A stretch of DNA of 64,000 bases, from contig NZ_JADEYP010000009.1 in NCBI RefSeq assembly GCF_020295405.1, positions 62,001 through 126,000 of the forward strand. The letters run 5' to 3'. This DNA is from Sphingobacterium bovistauri (lineage in GTDB: Bacteria > Bacteroidota > Bacteroidia > Sphingobacteriales > Sphingobacteriaceae). Positions 56,278-64,000 of the stretch are shown here, in pieces; within the stretch, counting starts at the first letter, position 1, and the number at the start of each line of letters is the position of its first letter. The translations under genes and the position numbers were made by a program. Under the pieces are notes generated by a model that saw only the letters and a list, made by a program, of their open reading frames with translations, had not been told where the DNA came from and ran no database searches.

Positions 56278-57465
56278 ATGACTGTGTTAACCGCATTTAT
56301 CGCGCAAATCAAGTTAAGCATACAAAATCAACACTTTATCAAATTATCGTTAGGAAATTATAAAGGAGAGGTGGAGCAGCTCAAAAATATTTACGTGAAA
56401 GCTATTTTAATCAAGCGTGAGCTCAAACTTTCATTTACTTACCGCTATAAGACTCGTGATATCACTAAAAATTTTGGAATTGAAGAAGGTCTTACTGAGA
56501 TAGTAAGTATGATGAACCCAGAAGGATTCCGCATAGTAACATTATTTACCTCAACAGAAAATGTCATTTGTGAGTTGAATGCTAAGCAAAATTGGATAAC
56601 ACGTGATGAGAGGGCTACAGCAGAGAAGCCTATTTCGTTGACACACGACAAGATAAAAGAGCGTAAAATTGGAGATTCCAATAAAACCTATTTGAAAGAT
56701 TTGCGTCTGACAGATGAATCTGGAAAAGTGTATAAAAATGCACAAGATAAGTGGAAGCAAATCAACCATTATATAGAATTGTTGAGTACCGAACTGACTG
56801 CTTTACCACAAAAAGATATGCTCCAAGTTGTGGATATGGGTGCAGGTAAGGGGTATTTGACATTTGCCCTATACGACTACTTGAATACAACACTTCAACG
56901 TAGGTCTCATATCGAAGGCGTAGAATATCGCGAAGATTTGGTGGAGTTGTGCAATAGTATCGCTGCTAATAGTGGTTTTGACGAATTGCAGTTCCTTCAA
57001 GGGACGATAGAGGATTACAAACCGAAGACGGATTTGGATATTTTGATTGCATTACATGCTTGTGACACAGCAACGGATGACTCGATTTACAAAGGTATTA
57101 AGCACCATGCCAATTTAATCGTCGTGGCGCCTTGTTGCCACAAACAAGTACGTCGTGAGTTGGAAAAAATAAAAGCACAGAACGATTTGTCGTTTATGAC
57201 AAAGCACGGAATATTTTTAGAGCGTCATGCCGAAATGCTGACAGATGGTATTCGTTCGTTGATTTTGGAATATTTTGGTTACCAAACCAAAGTGATGCAA
57301 TTTATATCAGATGCACATACTCCTAAGAATGTGATGATTGTAGCGGTTAAAAAGGAGATTAGTAAAGAGAAAAAAGAAGATGTCTTGAAGCAAATAAAAG
57401 ACATAAAAAGTTATTTCGGCATAGGCTTTCATTATTTAGAAAGACTATGTGGTTTAGATAAATAA
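56278..57465 (+). CDS. Class I methyltransferase, Methyltransf_32-like
   Basis: This 395-residue protein has an N-terminal ~170-residue region of unknown fold, then a SAM-binding domain with VVDMGAGKGYLTFALYDYL (motif I, near residues 183-201), IEGVEYREDLVELCN, DILIALHACDTATDDSI and VVAPCCHKQVRREL. The HACDTATD and APCCHKQ motifs point to the Methyltransf_32 group (related to eukaryotic METTL25/GSTCD proteins). The substrate is unknown. It is divergent from the HAD gene and followed by a terminator. Confidence 0.85.
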   Translation: MTVLTAFIAQIKLSIQNQHFIKLSLGNYKGEVEQLKNIYVKAILIKRELKLSFTYRYKTRDITKNFGIEEGLTEIVSMMNPEGFRIVTLFTSTENVICELNAKQNWITRDERATAEKPISLTHDKIKERKIGDSNKTYLKDLRLTDESGKVYKNAQDKWKQINHYIELLSTELTALPQKDMLQVVDMGAGKGYLTFALYDYLNTTLQRRSHIEGVEYREDLVELCNSIAANSGFDELQFLQGTIEDYKPKTDLDILIALHACDTATDDSIYKGIKHHANLIVVAPCCHKQVRRELEKIKAQNDLSFMTKHGIFLERHAEMLTDGIRSLILEYFGYQTKVMQFISDAHTPKNVMIVAVKKEISKEKKEDVLKQIKDIKSYFGIGFHYLERLCGLDK

Positions 57466-57483
57466 TAGGTACATTACAATTGC

Positions 57484-57527
57484 GTAAAGCTCATATAGTA
57501 TGGATAATCTATATGAGCTTTACTTTT
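57484..57527 (+). terminator. Terminator downstream of the methyltransferase gene
   Basis: The stem GTAAAGCTCATATAG (57484-57498) pairs with CTATATGAGCTTTAC (57509-57523), followed by TTTT. Confidence 0.8.
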
Positions 57528-57548
57528 GCCTATAACAAAGCACTTTAG

Positions 57549-59453
57549 ATGAAATATTTTGATGATTTACTAGCTCTTTTAAAGCAAGAGCAAGATTATG
57601 ATAGAAAATTGCACGAAGAGTTACTTTTTAAAAGTAACCTCAATATGCGTAAGGAGCAGGGGATGACTTGGTTTCCTATAGCGATTACGCAAAGTGAAAT
57701 GGGACGTGGAGATTATTTAAGTATCACTGTAAATAAGACAAATAATGTCGCTGAAGGACATAGGTTTAGGTTTGGTATGCCTGTTTCATTATTTTCAAAT
57801 CACGATCCGGAGGAAGACCGTATTAATGGGGTGATTAGTTTTGTGAGTCGTGATACCATGCGCATTTCACTACGTGTAGACGAATTGCCAGATTGGAGCA
57901 GAAGAGGCAAGCTAGGGGTTGATTTGCTATTTGATGAGAATTCATATCGTGAGATGGAACAAGTGCTTCACCTTGCGAAGGACTTAGTAAATGATGAAAA
58001 GGAAGGTGGGTTCATAAGACAACTGATTGGTAAGGAAGATATCTATGTACATCCAGCGTCGCAGGTATATCATAATGTGGCACTAAATGAAAGTCAAAAT
58101 CAGGCTATTACTAATATGCTCTCGCAGGACAGACTAACTATATTGCACGGCCCTCCAGGAACTGGTAAAACAACAACCTTGATTCATGGTGTCAAAGCAT
58201 TGGTTAAGGAGCGTAAAAAACAGATTCTGGTGGTCGCTCCTAGTAATACAGCTATTGATTTGTTGACCGAGCGACTTGATGCTATCGGTGTGCATGTAGT
58301 TCGAATGGGTAATCCTGTTCGTGTTTCGGATCATTTGTTGAATCTGACATTAGATGCGAAGATGAATAATCATACTGCGAATAAGGAGGTGAAGAATTTA
58401 GACAAGCAGGCTCGGGCTTATCAAGATATGGCGCATAAATACAAACGTAGTTTTGGACGTGCTGAGCGTGAACAACGCAAAGCATTATTTGATGAGGCTA
58501 AGAAAATTCGTAAAGAAATTGATAAGATTCAAGATTATGTCATGGAAGATGTATTGGATAAAGCGGAGGTCATTACCGCGACTTTAGTTGGGTCTAATCA
58601 TTTTTCCATTCGTAATAGAAAGTATGAAATAGTCATTATAGATGAGGCTGCTCAGGCATTAGAGCCTGCATGTTGGTTGCCAATTCTCAAGGGAGAAAAA
58701 GTTATTTTAGCTGGTGACCATTTGCAATTGCCCCCAACGGTGAAGTCATCTAAAGATAGTTCAAAAGGACTGTATGTTACGTTGTTTGAAAAGCTGTTGG
58801 TTGTTTATCCTCAGTTTGTTAGTGTGCTTAATGTACAGTATCGCATGAATAAGTTTATTATGCAATATCCATCACACAGTTTATACAATGATGGGTTAAT
58901 AGCTTCAGAAAAAGTTGCACAGTGGACTATTAATAATGATACTAAACCTATATTGTTTATTGATACGGCGGGTGCTGGATACGATGAAAATATCGAAGAT
59001 GATGCTATTTCAAATGTGGAGGAAGCTCATTTTCTGCTAAATCATCTTCAGGAAAGTATCCAGTCATTTGAGCAGATTAGTAATGGAGGGATTCTTCCCT
59101 CTATTGGTGTGATTACACCATACCGCAAGCAATCTATTCTTCTCAAAGAATTAATAGGCGCAGATGAAATGATTGCCAATTATGGGGGGAAAGTTCAGGT
59201 ACATACGATAGATAGTTTTCAGGGACAGGAAAAGGATTTGATTTACATTAGCTTAGTTCGTAGTAATTCGCAGCAGAATATCGGCTTTTTAGCGGATATT
59301 CGAAGAATGAATGTCGCAATGACACGCGCACGTAAAAAATTGATCGTTATTGGTGACAGTAGTACTATAGGGCAACATCCATTTTATAAAGGTTTCATAG
59401 ACTATGTGAGTGATTTGGATACGTATCATAGTGTTTGGGAATGGAATGATTAA
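57549..59453 (+). CDS. SF1B DNA/RNA helicase, IGHMBP2/UPF1-like
   Basis: This 634-residue protein has an N-terminal beta-barrel-like region (about 1-170), then SF1 motifs: HGPPGTGKTTT (Walker A, near residue 200), VIIDEAAQALEP (motif II, ~361), LAGDHLQLPPTV (motif III, ~387), VQYRMN (motif IV), HTIDSFQGQEKDL (motif V, ~552) and VAMTRARKKLIVIGD (motif VI, ~588). The architecture matches bacterial IGHMBP2-like helicases, annotated as AAA domain-containing proteins. The role in nucleic-acid metabolism is not known precisely. It has no nuclease fusion, unlike the helicase at the window start. Confidence 0.9.
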   Translation: MKYFDDLLALLKQEQDYDRKLHEELLFKSNLNMRKEQGMTWFPIAITQSEMGRGDYLSITVNKTNNVAEGHRFRFGMPVSLFSNHDPEEDRINGVISFVSRDTMRISLRVDELPDWSRRGKLGVDLLFDENSYREMEQVLHLAKDLVNDEKEGGFIRQLIGKEDIYVHPASQVYHNVALNESQNQAITNMLSQDRLTILHGPPGTGKTTTLIHGVKALVKERKKQILVVAPSNTAIDLLTERLDAIGVHVVRMGNPVRVSDHLLNLTLDAKMNNHTANKEVKNLDKQARAYQDMAHKYKRSFGRAEREQRKALFDEAKKIRKEIDKIQDYVMEDVLDKAEVITATLVGSNHFSIRNRKYEIVIIDEAAQALEPACWLPILKGEKVILAGDHLQLPPTVKSSKDSSKGLYVTLFEKLLVVYPQFVSVLNVQYRMNKFIMQYPSHSLYNDGLIASEKVAQWTINNDTKPILFIDTAGAGYDENIEDDAISNVEEAHFLLNHLQESIQSFEQISNGGILPSIGVITPYRKQSILLKELIGADEMIANYGGKVQVHTIDSFQGQEKDLIYISLVRSNSQQNIGFLADIRRMNVAMTRARKKLIVIGDSSTIGQHPFYKGFIDYVSDLDTYHSVWEWND

Positions 59454-59492
59454 GCTCCATTTCTATTGCTCAAAAGTATAGAAATGGAGCTT
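59452..59492. terminator. Hairpin between the helicase and the convergent esterase genes
   Basis: The 15-bp stem AAGCTCCATTTCTAT (59452-59466) pairs with ATAGAAATGGAGCTT (59478-59492). There is no T-run, so its terminating strength is uncertain. Confidence 0.55.
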
Positions 59493-59500
59493 AAGGAGGG

Positions 59501-60361
59501 TTATTTCAAGAAATCACCTATAGTCTGTAGTCCTTGCGTAATATGCTCAGGAGGAATACCATGACCTCCAGAATAATAAAATTTTTGAACATTTACATTT
59601 TTAACTTTTAAGGCTGTTTCAAATTTTTCAGCTTGCGAAATTGGTGTTAATTGATCTTCCTTACCATGCAGTAACAAATATTTAGTTTGGCCTGGTTGAA
59701 TAAAATTAATAGGAGAGGCATCAAAATAATTCTTTTCTTTGGACTGTGGGGTACCACCTAAGAAGGCTTCTAAAACATCTTTAGCTTCTTTATTACCATC
59801 TGTGTACAGCGATTTTAATTCGTATGCTCCTGATATACCTATGGTACCTTTGATGCGAGATGACGGATTTTTAACCGTGTATAAAGCTGCTAAATGTGCA
59901 CCAGCACTAGCTCCTAAAATGTATGTCGTATTAGAATTGACTTGATAAGAATTTGAATTTCGAAATATGAAATCCATCGCTTCTTTGATATCTTGTTCTG
60001 CTGCAGGGAATTGATTTGCATTTGATGTTGTCAAGCGATAGTTCAACGTAAATATGGCAATATTTGGAAATTCTTTTTTAAGATTCTCGAGATTGTCGGT
60101 GTTTAATAAGATATCAAAATCAGATTTATCTCCACCTATCCATCCACCGCCATGTATCAATACCAGTATTTTCGTTTGTGTCGTGTTTCTTCCTGATGGA
60201 AGTAATACATCCATTTTGTTACGCTCGTGCGGACCATATGTTACATCCTTCATGATAACATCTTCTGTCACAGGGAGAATTGTGTCTTTATCTTCTTTGC
60301 TGCAATTTGTAAAAAGCAGTGCGAAAATAGGGTAGAGCAAAATTAACTTTAACTTTTTCAT
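59501..60361 (-). CDS. Alpha/beta-hydrolase lipoprotein (acetyl-esterase/BD-FAE-like)
   Basis: This 286-residue protein has a lipoprotein signal; lipobox LFTNC, Cys at residue 20. The oxyanion motif HGGGWIGGDKSDF is near residue 70 and the nucleophile elbow ILGASAGAHLAALY (GxSxG) near 150. Asp in LLLHGKEDQLTP and His in SGGHGIPP complete the triad. It resembles carbohydrate esterases of the acetyl/feruloyl type, acting at the envelope. The substrate is not determined. It is divergent from the thermonuclease gene. Confidence 0.88.
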   Translation of the reverse strand: MKKLKLILLYPIFALLFTNCSKEDKDTILPVTEDVIMKDVTYGPHERNKMDVLLPSGRNTTQTKILVLIHGGGWIGGDKSDFDILLNTDNLENLKKEFPNIAIFTLNYRLTTSNANQFPAAEQDIKEAMDFIFRNSNSYQVNSNTTYILGASAGAHLAALYTVKNPSSRIKGTIGISGAYELKSLYTDGNKEAKDVLEAFLGGTPQSKEKNYFDASPINFIQPGQTKYLLLHGKEDQLTPISQAEKFETALKVKNVNVQKFYYSGGHGIPPEHITQGLQTIGDFLK

Positions 60362-60490
60362 AATTGAAAATTTATAAGGTTCATTTTAAAGTCTTCAAAT
60401 TTAATGCCGACATTAATTATGGGTTAAGTTTTTGTTGATTTGTGGAATACTTCATTAAAAGTTTAGGATGAATAGTGGTACTTTCGTAGC

Positions 60491-61024
60491 ATGATGTTTC
60501 GAGGATTTATTTTATTTATATCGAGTTTACTTAGCTTTTGCGAATCACAACATTCAACCGGTAGGATTGTACCATTTGAGGGCAGATTTGAAGATAAAAT
60601 ACATACTGATCCAAGTATATTTAAAGTAGATTCATTAGTAGATGGTGATACATTTTGGGTGTTAGATAGTAAAGGAGAACGAATTAAAATAAGGTTAATC
60701 GGTGTAGATGCACCTGAGGTAAAGAATGTTTTTCGGAAAAAGAAACATCCATTTGGCGCTGTATCGAAGGGGTATGTAGATAGCCTATTGCTATCTAATC
60801 GCTTTGTGAGATTGACTTTTGATGTAGATTCATTAGATCAATATGGCAGAACACTTGGTTATGCTTATTTGAATGATGGCACTTTTTTAAATGAGCATCT
60901 TATAAGGCAAGGGTACGCTACACTGATGACTATTTCACCAAATATTCAGTATGAAGAGATGTTTTATGAAGCTCAGGTTTATGCGCGGGAAAATAAATTG
61001 GGTATTTGGAAAGAAGAAGATTAA
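60491..61024 (+). CDS. Secreted thermonuclease (SNase-like)
   Basis: This 177-residue protein starts with a short signal-like segment (MMFRGFILFISSLLSFC; possible lipobox LLSFC). The SNase domain then shows VDGDTFWVLDSKGERIKIRLIGVDAPE (in parts) with the catalytic Arg/Asp pattern, FVRLTFDVDSLDQYGRTLGYAYL and LNEHLIRQGYA. It is a calcium-dependent non-specific nuclease of the staphylococcal type, probably exported. DUF2752 and TM2 genes follow on the same strand after 45 bases. Confidence 0.9.
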   Translation: MMFRGFILFISSLLSFCESQHSTGRIVPFEGRFEDKIHTDPSIFKVDSLVDGDTFWVLDSKGERIKIRLIGVDAPEVKNVFRKKKHPFGAVSKGYVDSLLLSNRFVRLTFDVDSLDQYGRTLGYAYLNDGTFLNEHLIRQGYATLMTISPNIQYEEMFYEAQVYARENKLGIWKEED

Positions 61025-61069
61025 ATTTATACTAGATATTTAACCAACGTATGTTGAATCACAAAACAG

Positions 61070-61378
61070 ATGAGTAAATTTAAACAATTATTAAAATCAT
61101 TACCTCTAGAATTAATAATCTGGGTAGTAGCGTTAATTGTTTTATACCATCTAGATGTCCATGACAAAGAAGCTAATTCATTATGTCCTATTCATAGTGC
61201 GGGTTTAGGATGGTGTCCAGGGTGTGGATTGGGAAGGGCTATTGGTTTACTAATGCATGGGTACGTTAGCGAGTCTATAGAAATGCATTGGTTTGGTATT
61301 CCGACTTTTTTAGTGCTTTTATATCGCATATTAAATCTATTTATTTTGTATATTCAATCATCAAAAATTAAGATATGA
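61070..61378 (+). CDS. DUF2752 membrane protein
   Basis: This 102-residue protein has two membrane segments and the diagnostic CPIHSAGLGWCPGCGLGRAI (family motif with CPxxxxxxxxCPGCGLGR). DUF2752 proteins are of unknown function and often sit beside TM2 proteins, as here. The stop overlaps the next start by 4 bases, so translation is coupled. Confidence 0.92.
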   Translation: MSKFKQLLKSLPLELIIWVVALIVLYHLDVHDKEANSLCPIHSAGLGWCPGCGLGRAIGLLMHGYVSESIEMHWFGIPTFLVLLYRILNLFILYIQSSKIKI

Positions 61379-61725
61379 CAAATAATAACAATTTTCTGTA
61401 TTTAGAAGGTATTACTCCAGAAGAAATGGCTAACCTTAACCATATCGCTAAGAGTCTTAACGAAGAAAAACTTCGTAATTTTACTCAATTATATTCCTCA
61501 AGACGTAAGAAATCTCAAGATATATTAATATTTACATTATTGGGTTTTATATTCATTGCTGGTGTGCAAAGATTTGTACTTGGGCAGATTGGTATGGGAA
61601 TTATATACTTTTTTACTGGAGGATTTTGTCTTATCGGGACCATAGTGGATTTGATTAATCATAAATCGATGACAGATGAATTTAATCGTAAAGTTGCTGT
61701 AGAAACTTTATCAATGATCCAATAA
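61375..61725 (+). CDS. TM2 domain-containing protein
   Basis: This 116-residue protein has a soluble N-terminus (MTNNNNFLYLEGITPEEMANL) followed by the two-helix TM2 domain (ILIFTLLGFIFIAGVQRFVLG and MGIIYFFTGGFCLIGTIVDLI). It overlaps DUF2752 by 4 bases (ATGA). TM2 proteins are widely associated with membrane-embedded roles of unclear function. It is convergent with the VOC gene. Confidence 0.9.
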   Translation: MTNNNNFLYLEGITPEEMANLNHIAKSLNEEKLRNFTQLYSSRRKKSQDILIFTLLGFIFIAGVQRFVLGQIGMGIIYFFTGGFCLIGTIVDLINHKSMTDEFNRKVAVETLSMIQ

Positions 61726-61748
61726 TTCACGATTACAGAATAATAAAC

Positions 61749-62135
61749 TTACTTTTCATAGAGCTCTAGGGGCAATCGATCAGGGTCGGTGAAGAACAAA
61801 AACTTTTTACCAGTTATTTCGTCAACACGAATTGATTCGGTATGGATATGATTACGATGTAATTCTAGTGTTGTTTGTTCTATGTTATCGACCTCGAAAG
61901 CTAAATGACGTAAGCCCAATGCTTCGGGGTAGGAAGGACGACTAACGTAATCAGGAAATGAAAATAGCTCAATAACGTATTTACCATTCAACGCTAAATC
62001 TAACTTGTATGAGTTTCTTTCTTTTCGAAATGTTTCCTCAATGATTTCTAAACCTAATATTTCGGTATAGAAGTGTTTTGATTTTTTGTAATCACTGACG
62101 ATTAACGCAATATGGTGTACCTTATTGAGCTTCAT
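61749..62135 (-). CDS. VOC/glyoxalase family protein
   Basis: This 128-residue protein has the vicinal oxygen chelate fold: KVHHIALIVSDYKKSKHFYTEILGLEIIEE at the start (in parts), then GLRHLAFEVDNIE, and FLFFTDPDRLPLELYE at the end. The metal ligands are likely H (VHHIA), E (VIELFSF), H (LRHLAFEV) and E (LELYE). It resembles the SMU1112c/YwkD-like subfamily. The substrate is unknown; glyoxalase I activity is possible but not implied by the family alone. The DUF72 gene is 9 bases upstream on the same strand. Confidence 0.87.
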   Translation of the reverse strand: MKLNKVHHIALIVSDYKKSKHFYTEILGLEIIEETFRKERNSYKLDLALNGKYVIELFSFPDYVSRPSYPEALGLRHLAFEVDNIEQTTLELHRNHIHTESIRVDEITGKKFLFFTDPDRLPLELYEK

Positions 62136-62144
62136 AAATAAGAA

Positions 62145-63050
62145 TTAAAATAATGTAGGGGCAGATTTGCCTTTTTTAGGGTCTTCTGGCTTCTGAGGAA
62201 TAGGTAATTTTGTTCCAATTGCTTTATTTAATTTGTCAATAAAATGTGCTGCAAGCAAAGGAGACTCCACTTCTACATTCTGATGAATAAAAAAATACAA
62301 TTGCTGTAAACCTGCTTCTTTCCATTCAACTATTGTATTAATCCATTGATCCAAACGTGTATAATCTGTTGGATGATTTGCGCCTACATAGCGCACAAAG
62401 GCTGTAGGGGTTGTCAATCGCATGTGCATCATATCTCTTCGTCCAGCTGTATCCACTAATACATTGGTTTTGTTTGTCTTTTCTAATAGTGCAAAAAACT
62501 TTTTGGCGACTTCAGACTTAAACCACTCTTCGTTTCTTACTTCTACTGCCAATGGGTATCCTTTTGGGAAATCTCTCAAGAATTTCTCCATGCGTTCAAA
62601 ATCTTTGGGTTTGAAGTTATCTATCAATTGCAGAAAGGCCATGCCGAATTTATCTTCAAATAATACAGTTGAGTCAACAAATTCTTTTACTTTCTCATCG
62701 GTGTTGAGTAAACGAGAAAAGTGACTAATAGATTGTGGGATTTTTGGAAAAAACTTAAAATCTAAGGGTGTCTTATCTCGCCATGTCTCGACTTGCTGTT
62801 TGCTTGGTGAATTATAGAATGTAGCATTCAACTCAATAGAATTGAACTGTGTCGAGTAATAGGCTAACTCATCTTTAGTTCCGCGTGGATAGAATCCTTT
62901 TAAATCTGTTTTATTCCATTTTGCACAACCGACATAGACTTCCATTGGTTTATCAGACTTATTTTTTTTCAATAAATCTAACGTCTCCTTAGGGGTAGTC
63001 GGAATGGAAAAATCTATAATAGATGGGTCAGGTACTTGTCCAAATTTCAT
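62145..63050 (-). CDS. DUF72 protein (YecE family)
   Basis: This 301-residue TIM-barrel-like protein has the DUF72 landmarks VYVGCAKWNKTDLKGFYPRGTKDELAYYSTQFNSIELNATFY (in parts), FKFFPKIPQSISH, PLAVEVRNEEWF, VLVDTAGRRDMMHMRLT and AFVRYVGANH. The family (E. coli YecE, YunF) is widely conserved and of unknown biochemical function. It ends 9 bases before the VOC gene and could be cotranscribed with it. It starts 27 bases after the P-type ATPase stop. Confidence 0.9.
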   Translation of the reverse strand: MKFGQVPDPSIIDFSIPTTPKETLDLLKKNKSDKPMEVYVGCAKWNKTDLKGFYPRGTKDELAYYSTQFNSIELNATFYNSPSKQQVETWRDKTPLDFKFFPKIPQSISHFSRLLNTDEKVKEFVDSTVLFEDKFGMAFLQLIDNFKPKDFERMEKFLRDFPKGYPLAVEVRNEEWFKSEVAKKFFALLEKTNKTNVLVDTAGRRDMMHMRLTTPTAFVRYVGANHPTDYTRLDQWINTIVEWKEAGLQQLYFFIHQNVEVESPLLAAHFIDKLNKAIGTKLPIPQKPEDPKKGKSAPTLF

Positions 63051-63077
63051 GTTCCAAAATATTTTTTTAAAGATAGG

Positions 63078-64000
63078 TTAAAGCTTTTTTAAATTCAAGC
63101 GCAATGAATTTGCAATAACAGATACTGAACTTAAACTCATTGCTGCAGCAGCGATCATTGGAGATAATAGGATTCCAAAACTAGGGTAGAGTATACCTGC
63201 TGCCAAAGGTATTCCAATGACATTGTATAAGAAAGCAAAGGTTAAATTCTGCTTGATGTTTTGCATCATCAAACGACTTAAATGAATGGCTTTTGATACT
63301 CCTTTTAAATCTCCTTTTAGTAATGTAATGTCTGCACTTTCAATAGCCACATCTGTACCGTTGCCCATTGCTATTCCGATGTTGGCTTGAGCAAGCGCTG
63401 GAGCATCATTAATACCATCTCCTGCCATAGCGACTATTTTACCTTCTTTTTGCAATGACTTGATGGTATTAAGTTTGTCATATGGAAATTGTTTTGCTTT
63501 GAAAGTATCTATATTGACTTCGTGTGCAACAGCCTGTGCCGCTAGTTCATTGTCACCTGTTAACATAATTACCTTTATATTATTTTCATTCAATTGCTGT
63601 ACTATCTCTCTTGCATTGGCTTTGATTTTGTCTTTGACAGCGATGAATCCAGCAAATTGATTGTCAATACTCAAGTATGAGGTGCTAGCGCCTGAGCGTT
63701 GAAGATTTTCAATTTCTTCTGTAATTACATTAGGTATATCAACACGTATGTCGTGCATCAGCTGAAGGTTACCTAGTACTGCCTTAAGATGGAAAAGCTG
63801 TGCGGAGACTCCTTTACCTGAGATATTTTCGAATTTTGTTACATCAATATCAACTAGTTTTTCTTCCTTAGCTTTATTGACAATTGCTTGTGCTAATGGA
63901 TGAGAGCTGTGCTTATTAATAGATGCAGCAAATTGTAATACGTCTTTATTAGAAAATTTTTCTGAACCTTTATACATGCTCACTACAGGTTTACCTTCTG
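63078..64000 (-). CDS. Heavy-metal P-type ATPase, C-terminal part (copper class)
   Basis: The frame continues past the window edge; the visible 307 residues begin (in protein order) with ...EGKPVV, just after the DKTGTLT phosphorylation loop that must lie outside. The nucleotide-binding domain contains NKHSSHPLAQAI and NISGKGVSA. Then come MLTGDNELAAQAV, AMAGDGINDAPALAQANIGIAMGNGTDVAIESADI (in parts) and the final membrane pair. HP in SSHPLA is the P1B-specific ATP-binding motif, consistent with copper or related metal export (CopA-like). The TM6 CPC metal motif is not visible. Strong family call; metal inferred. Confidence 0.92.
   Translation of the reverse strand, partial: EGKPVVSMYKGSEKFSNKDVLQFAASINKHSSHPLAQAIVNKAKEEKLVDIDVTKFENISGKGVSAQLFHLKAVLGNLQLMHDIRVDIPNVITEEIENLQRSGASTSYLSIDNQFAGFIAVKDKIKANAREIVQQLNENNIKVIMLTGDNELAAQAVAHEVNIDTFKAKQFPYDKLNTIKSLQKEGKIVAMAGDGINDAPALAQANIGIAMGNGTDVAIESADITLLKGDLKGVSKAIHLSRLMMQNIKQNLTFAFLYNVIGIPLAAGILYPSFGILLSPMIAAAAMSLSSVSVIANSLRLNLKKL

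Noticed and set aside
60479..60486. TACTTTCG as -7 element for the thermonuclease gene
   Set aside because: It ends five bases before the start ATG, which would require a leaderless mRNA; no independent support.

Overview
The window looks like a low-GC Bacteroidetes chromosome, most probably Sphingobacteriaceae (Sphingobacterium-like). Supporting signs are the tmRNA tag GEENYALAA, promoters matching the Bacteroidetes -7 element TAnnTTTG, TonB-dependent receptors with carboxypeptidase-regulatory N-termini, the ftsX-DUF3098-uppP-truB-ribF cluster, a 636-residue PurF, and a TPR/LuxR-type membrane regulator. The genus is an inference from gene content; no 16S gene is present.

1-10.5 kb is an AT-rich accessory island lying directly against the 3' end of ssrA (tmRNA, minus strand), a classic integration target. 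It holds the C-terminal part of a large SF1 helicase fused to a Vsr-like nuclease, a RadC (JAMM) gene remnant, a two-gene AAA_21 ATPase plus DUF4276 TOPRIM pair, an unassigned and probably 5'-truncated ORF, a stop-interrupted coding remnant, and a 1266-residue YobI-type membrane P-loop NTPase. Together these look like a partly decayed defence island. The other island end and any integrase lie outside the window.

10.5-25.3 kb is mostly core chromosome: ssrA, a methyltransferase, a lipoprotein, a YgiD dioxygenase with an AraC regulator, amtB, purF, the ftsX/uppP/truB/ribF cluster, leuS, and a membrane protein with a cysteine-rich N-terminus. 25.4-28.5 kb is a two-gene carbohydrate unit (GH105-like hydrolase and DUF2264). 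28.5-32.6 kb is a complete tripartite ABC export system resembling DevABC/MacAB-TolC. 32.6-35.6 kb holds small enzymes (PNPOx-like, mazG), two small unknowns and an MgtC-family protein.

35.7-39.6 kb is a galactose operon (Na+/sugar symporter, galK, galT). Next come two divergent homologous TonB-dependent receptors, the second followed by a surface-lipoprotein candidate, then katG. 49.3-53.7 kb is a distinctive locus: a TPR-membrane-LuxR regulator divergent from a 63-residue peptide gene and a fimbrillin-like lipoprotein, with helically phased TGTA boxes between them. The rest holds housekeeping or poorly characterised genes (NUDIX, DUF1877, HAD phosphatase, methyltransferase, a second SF1 helicase, esterase, thermonuclease, DUF2752/TM2 pair, VOC, DUF72) and ends inside a heavy-metal P-type ATPase.

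Most interesting are the ssrA-proximal defence island, the peptide/fimbrillin/regulator locus with its phased operator array, and a perfect 25-bp inverted repeat near 55.3 kb.
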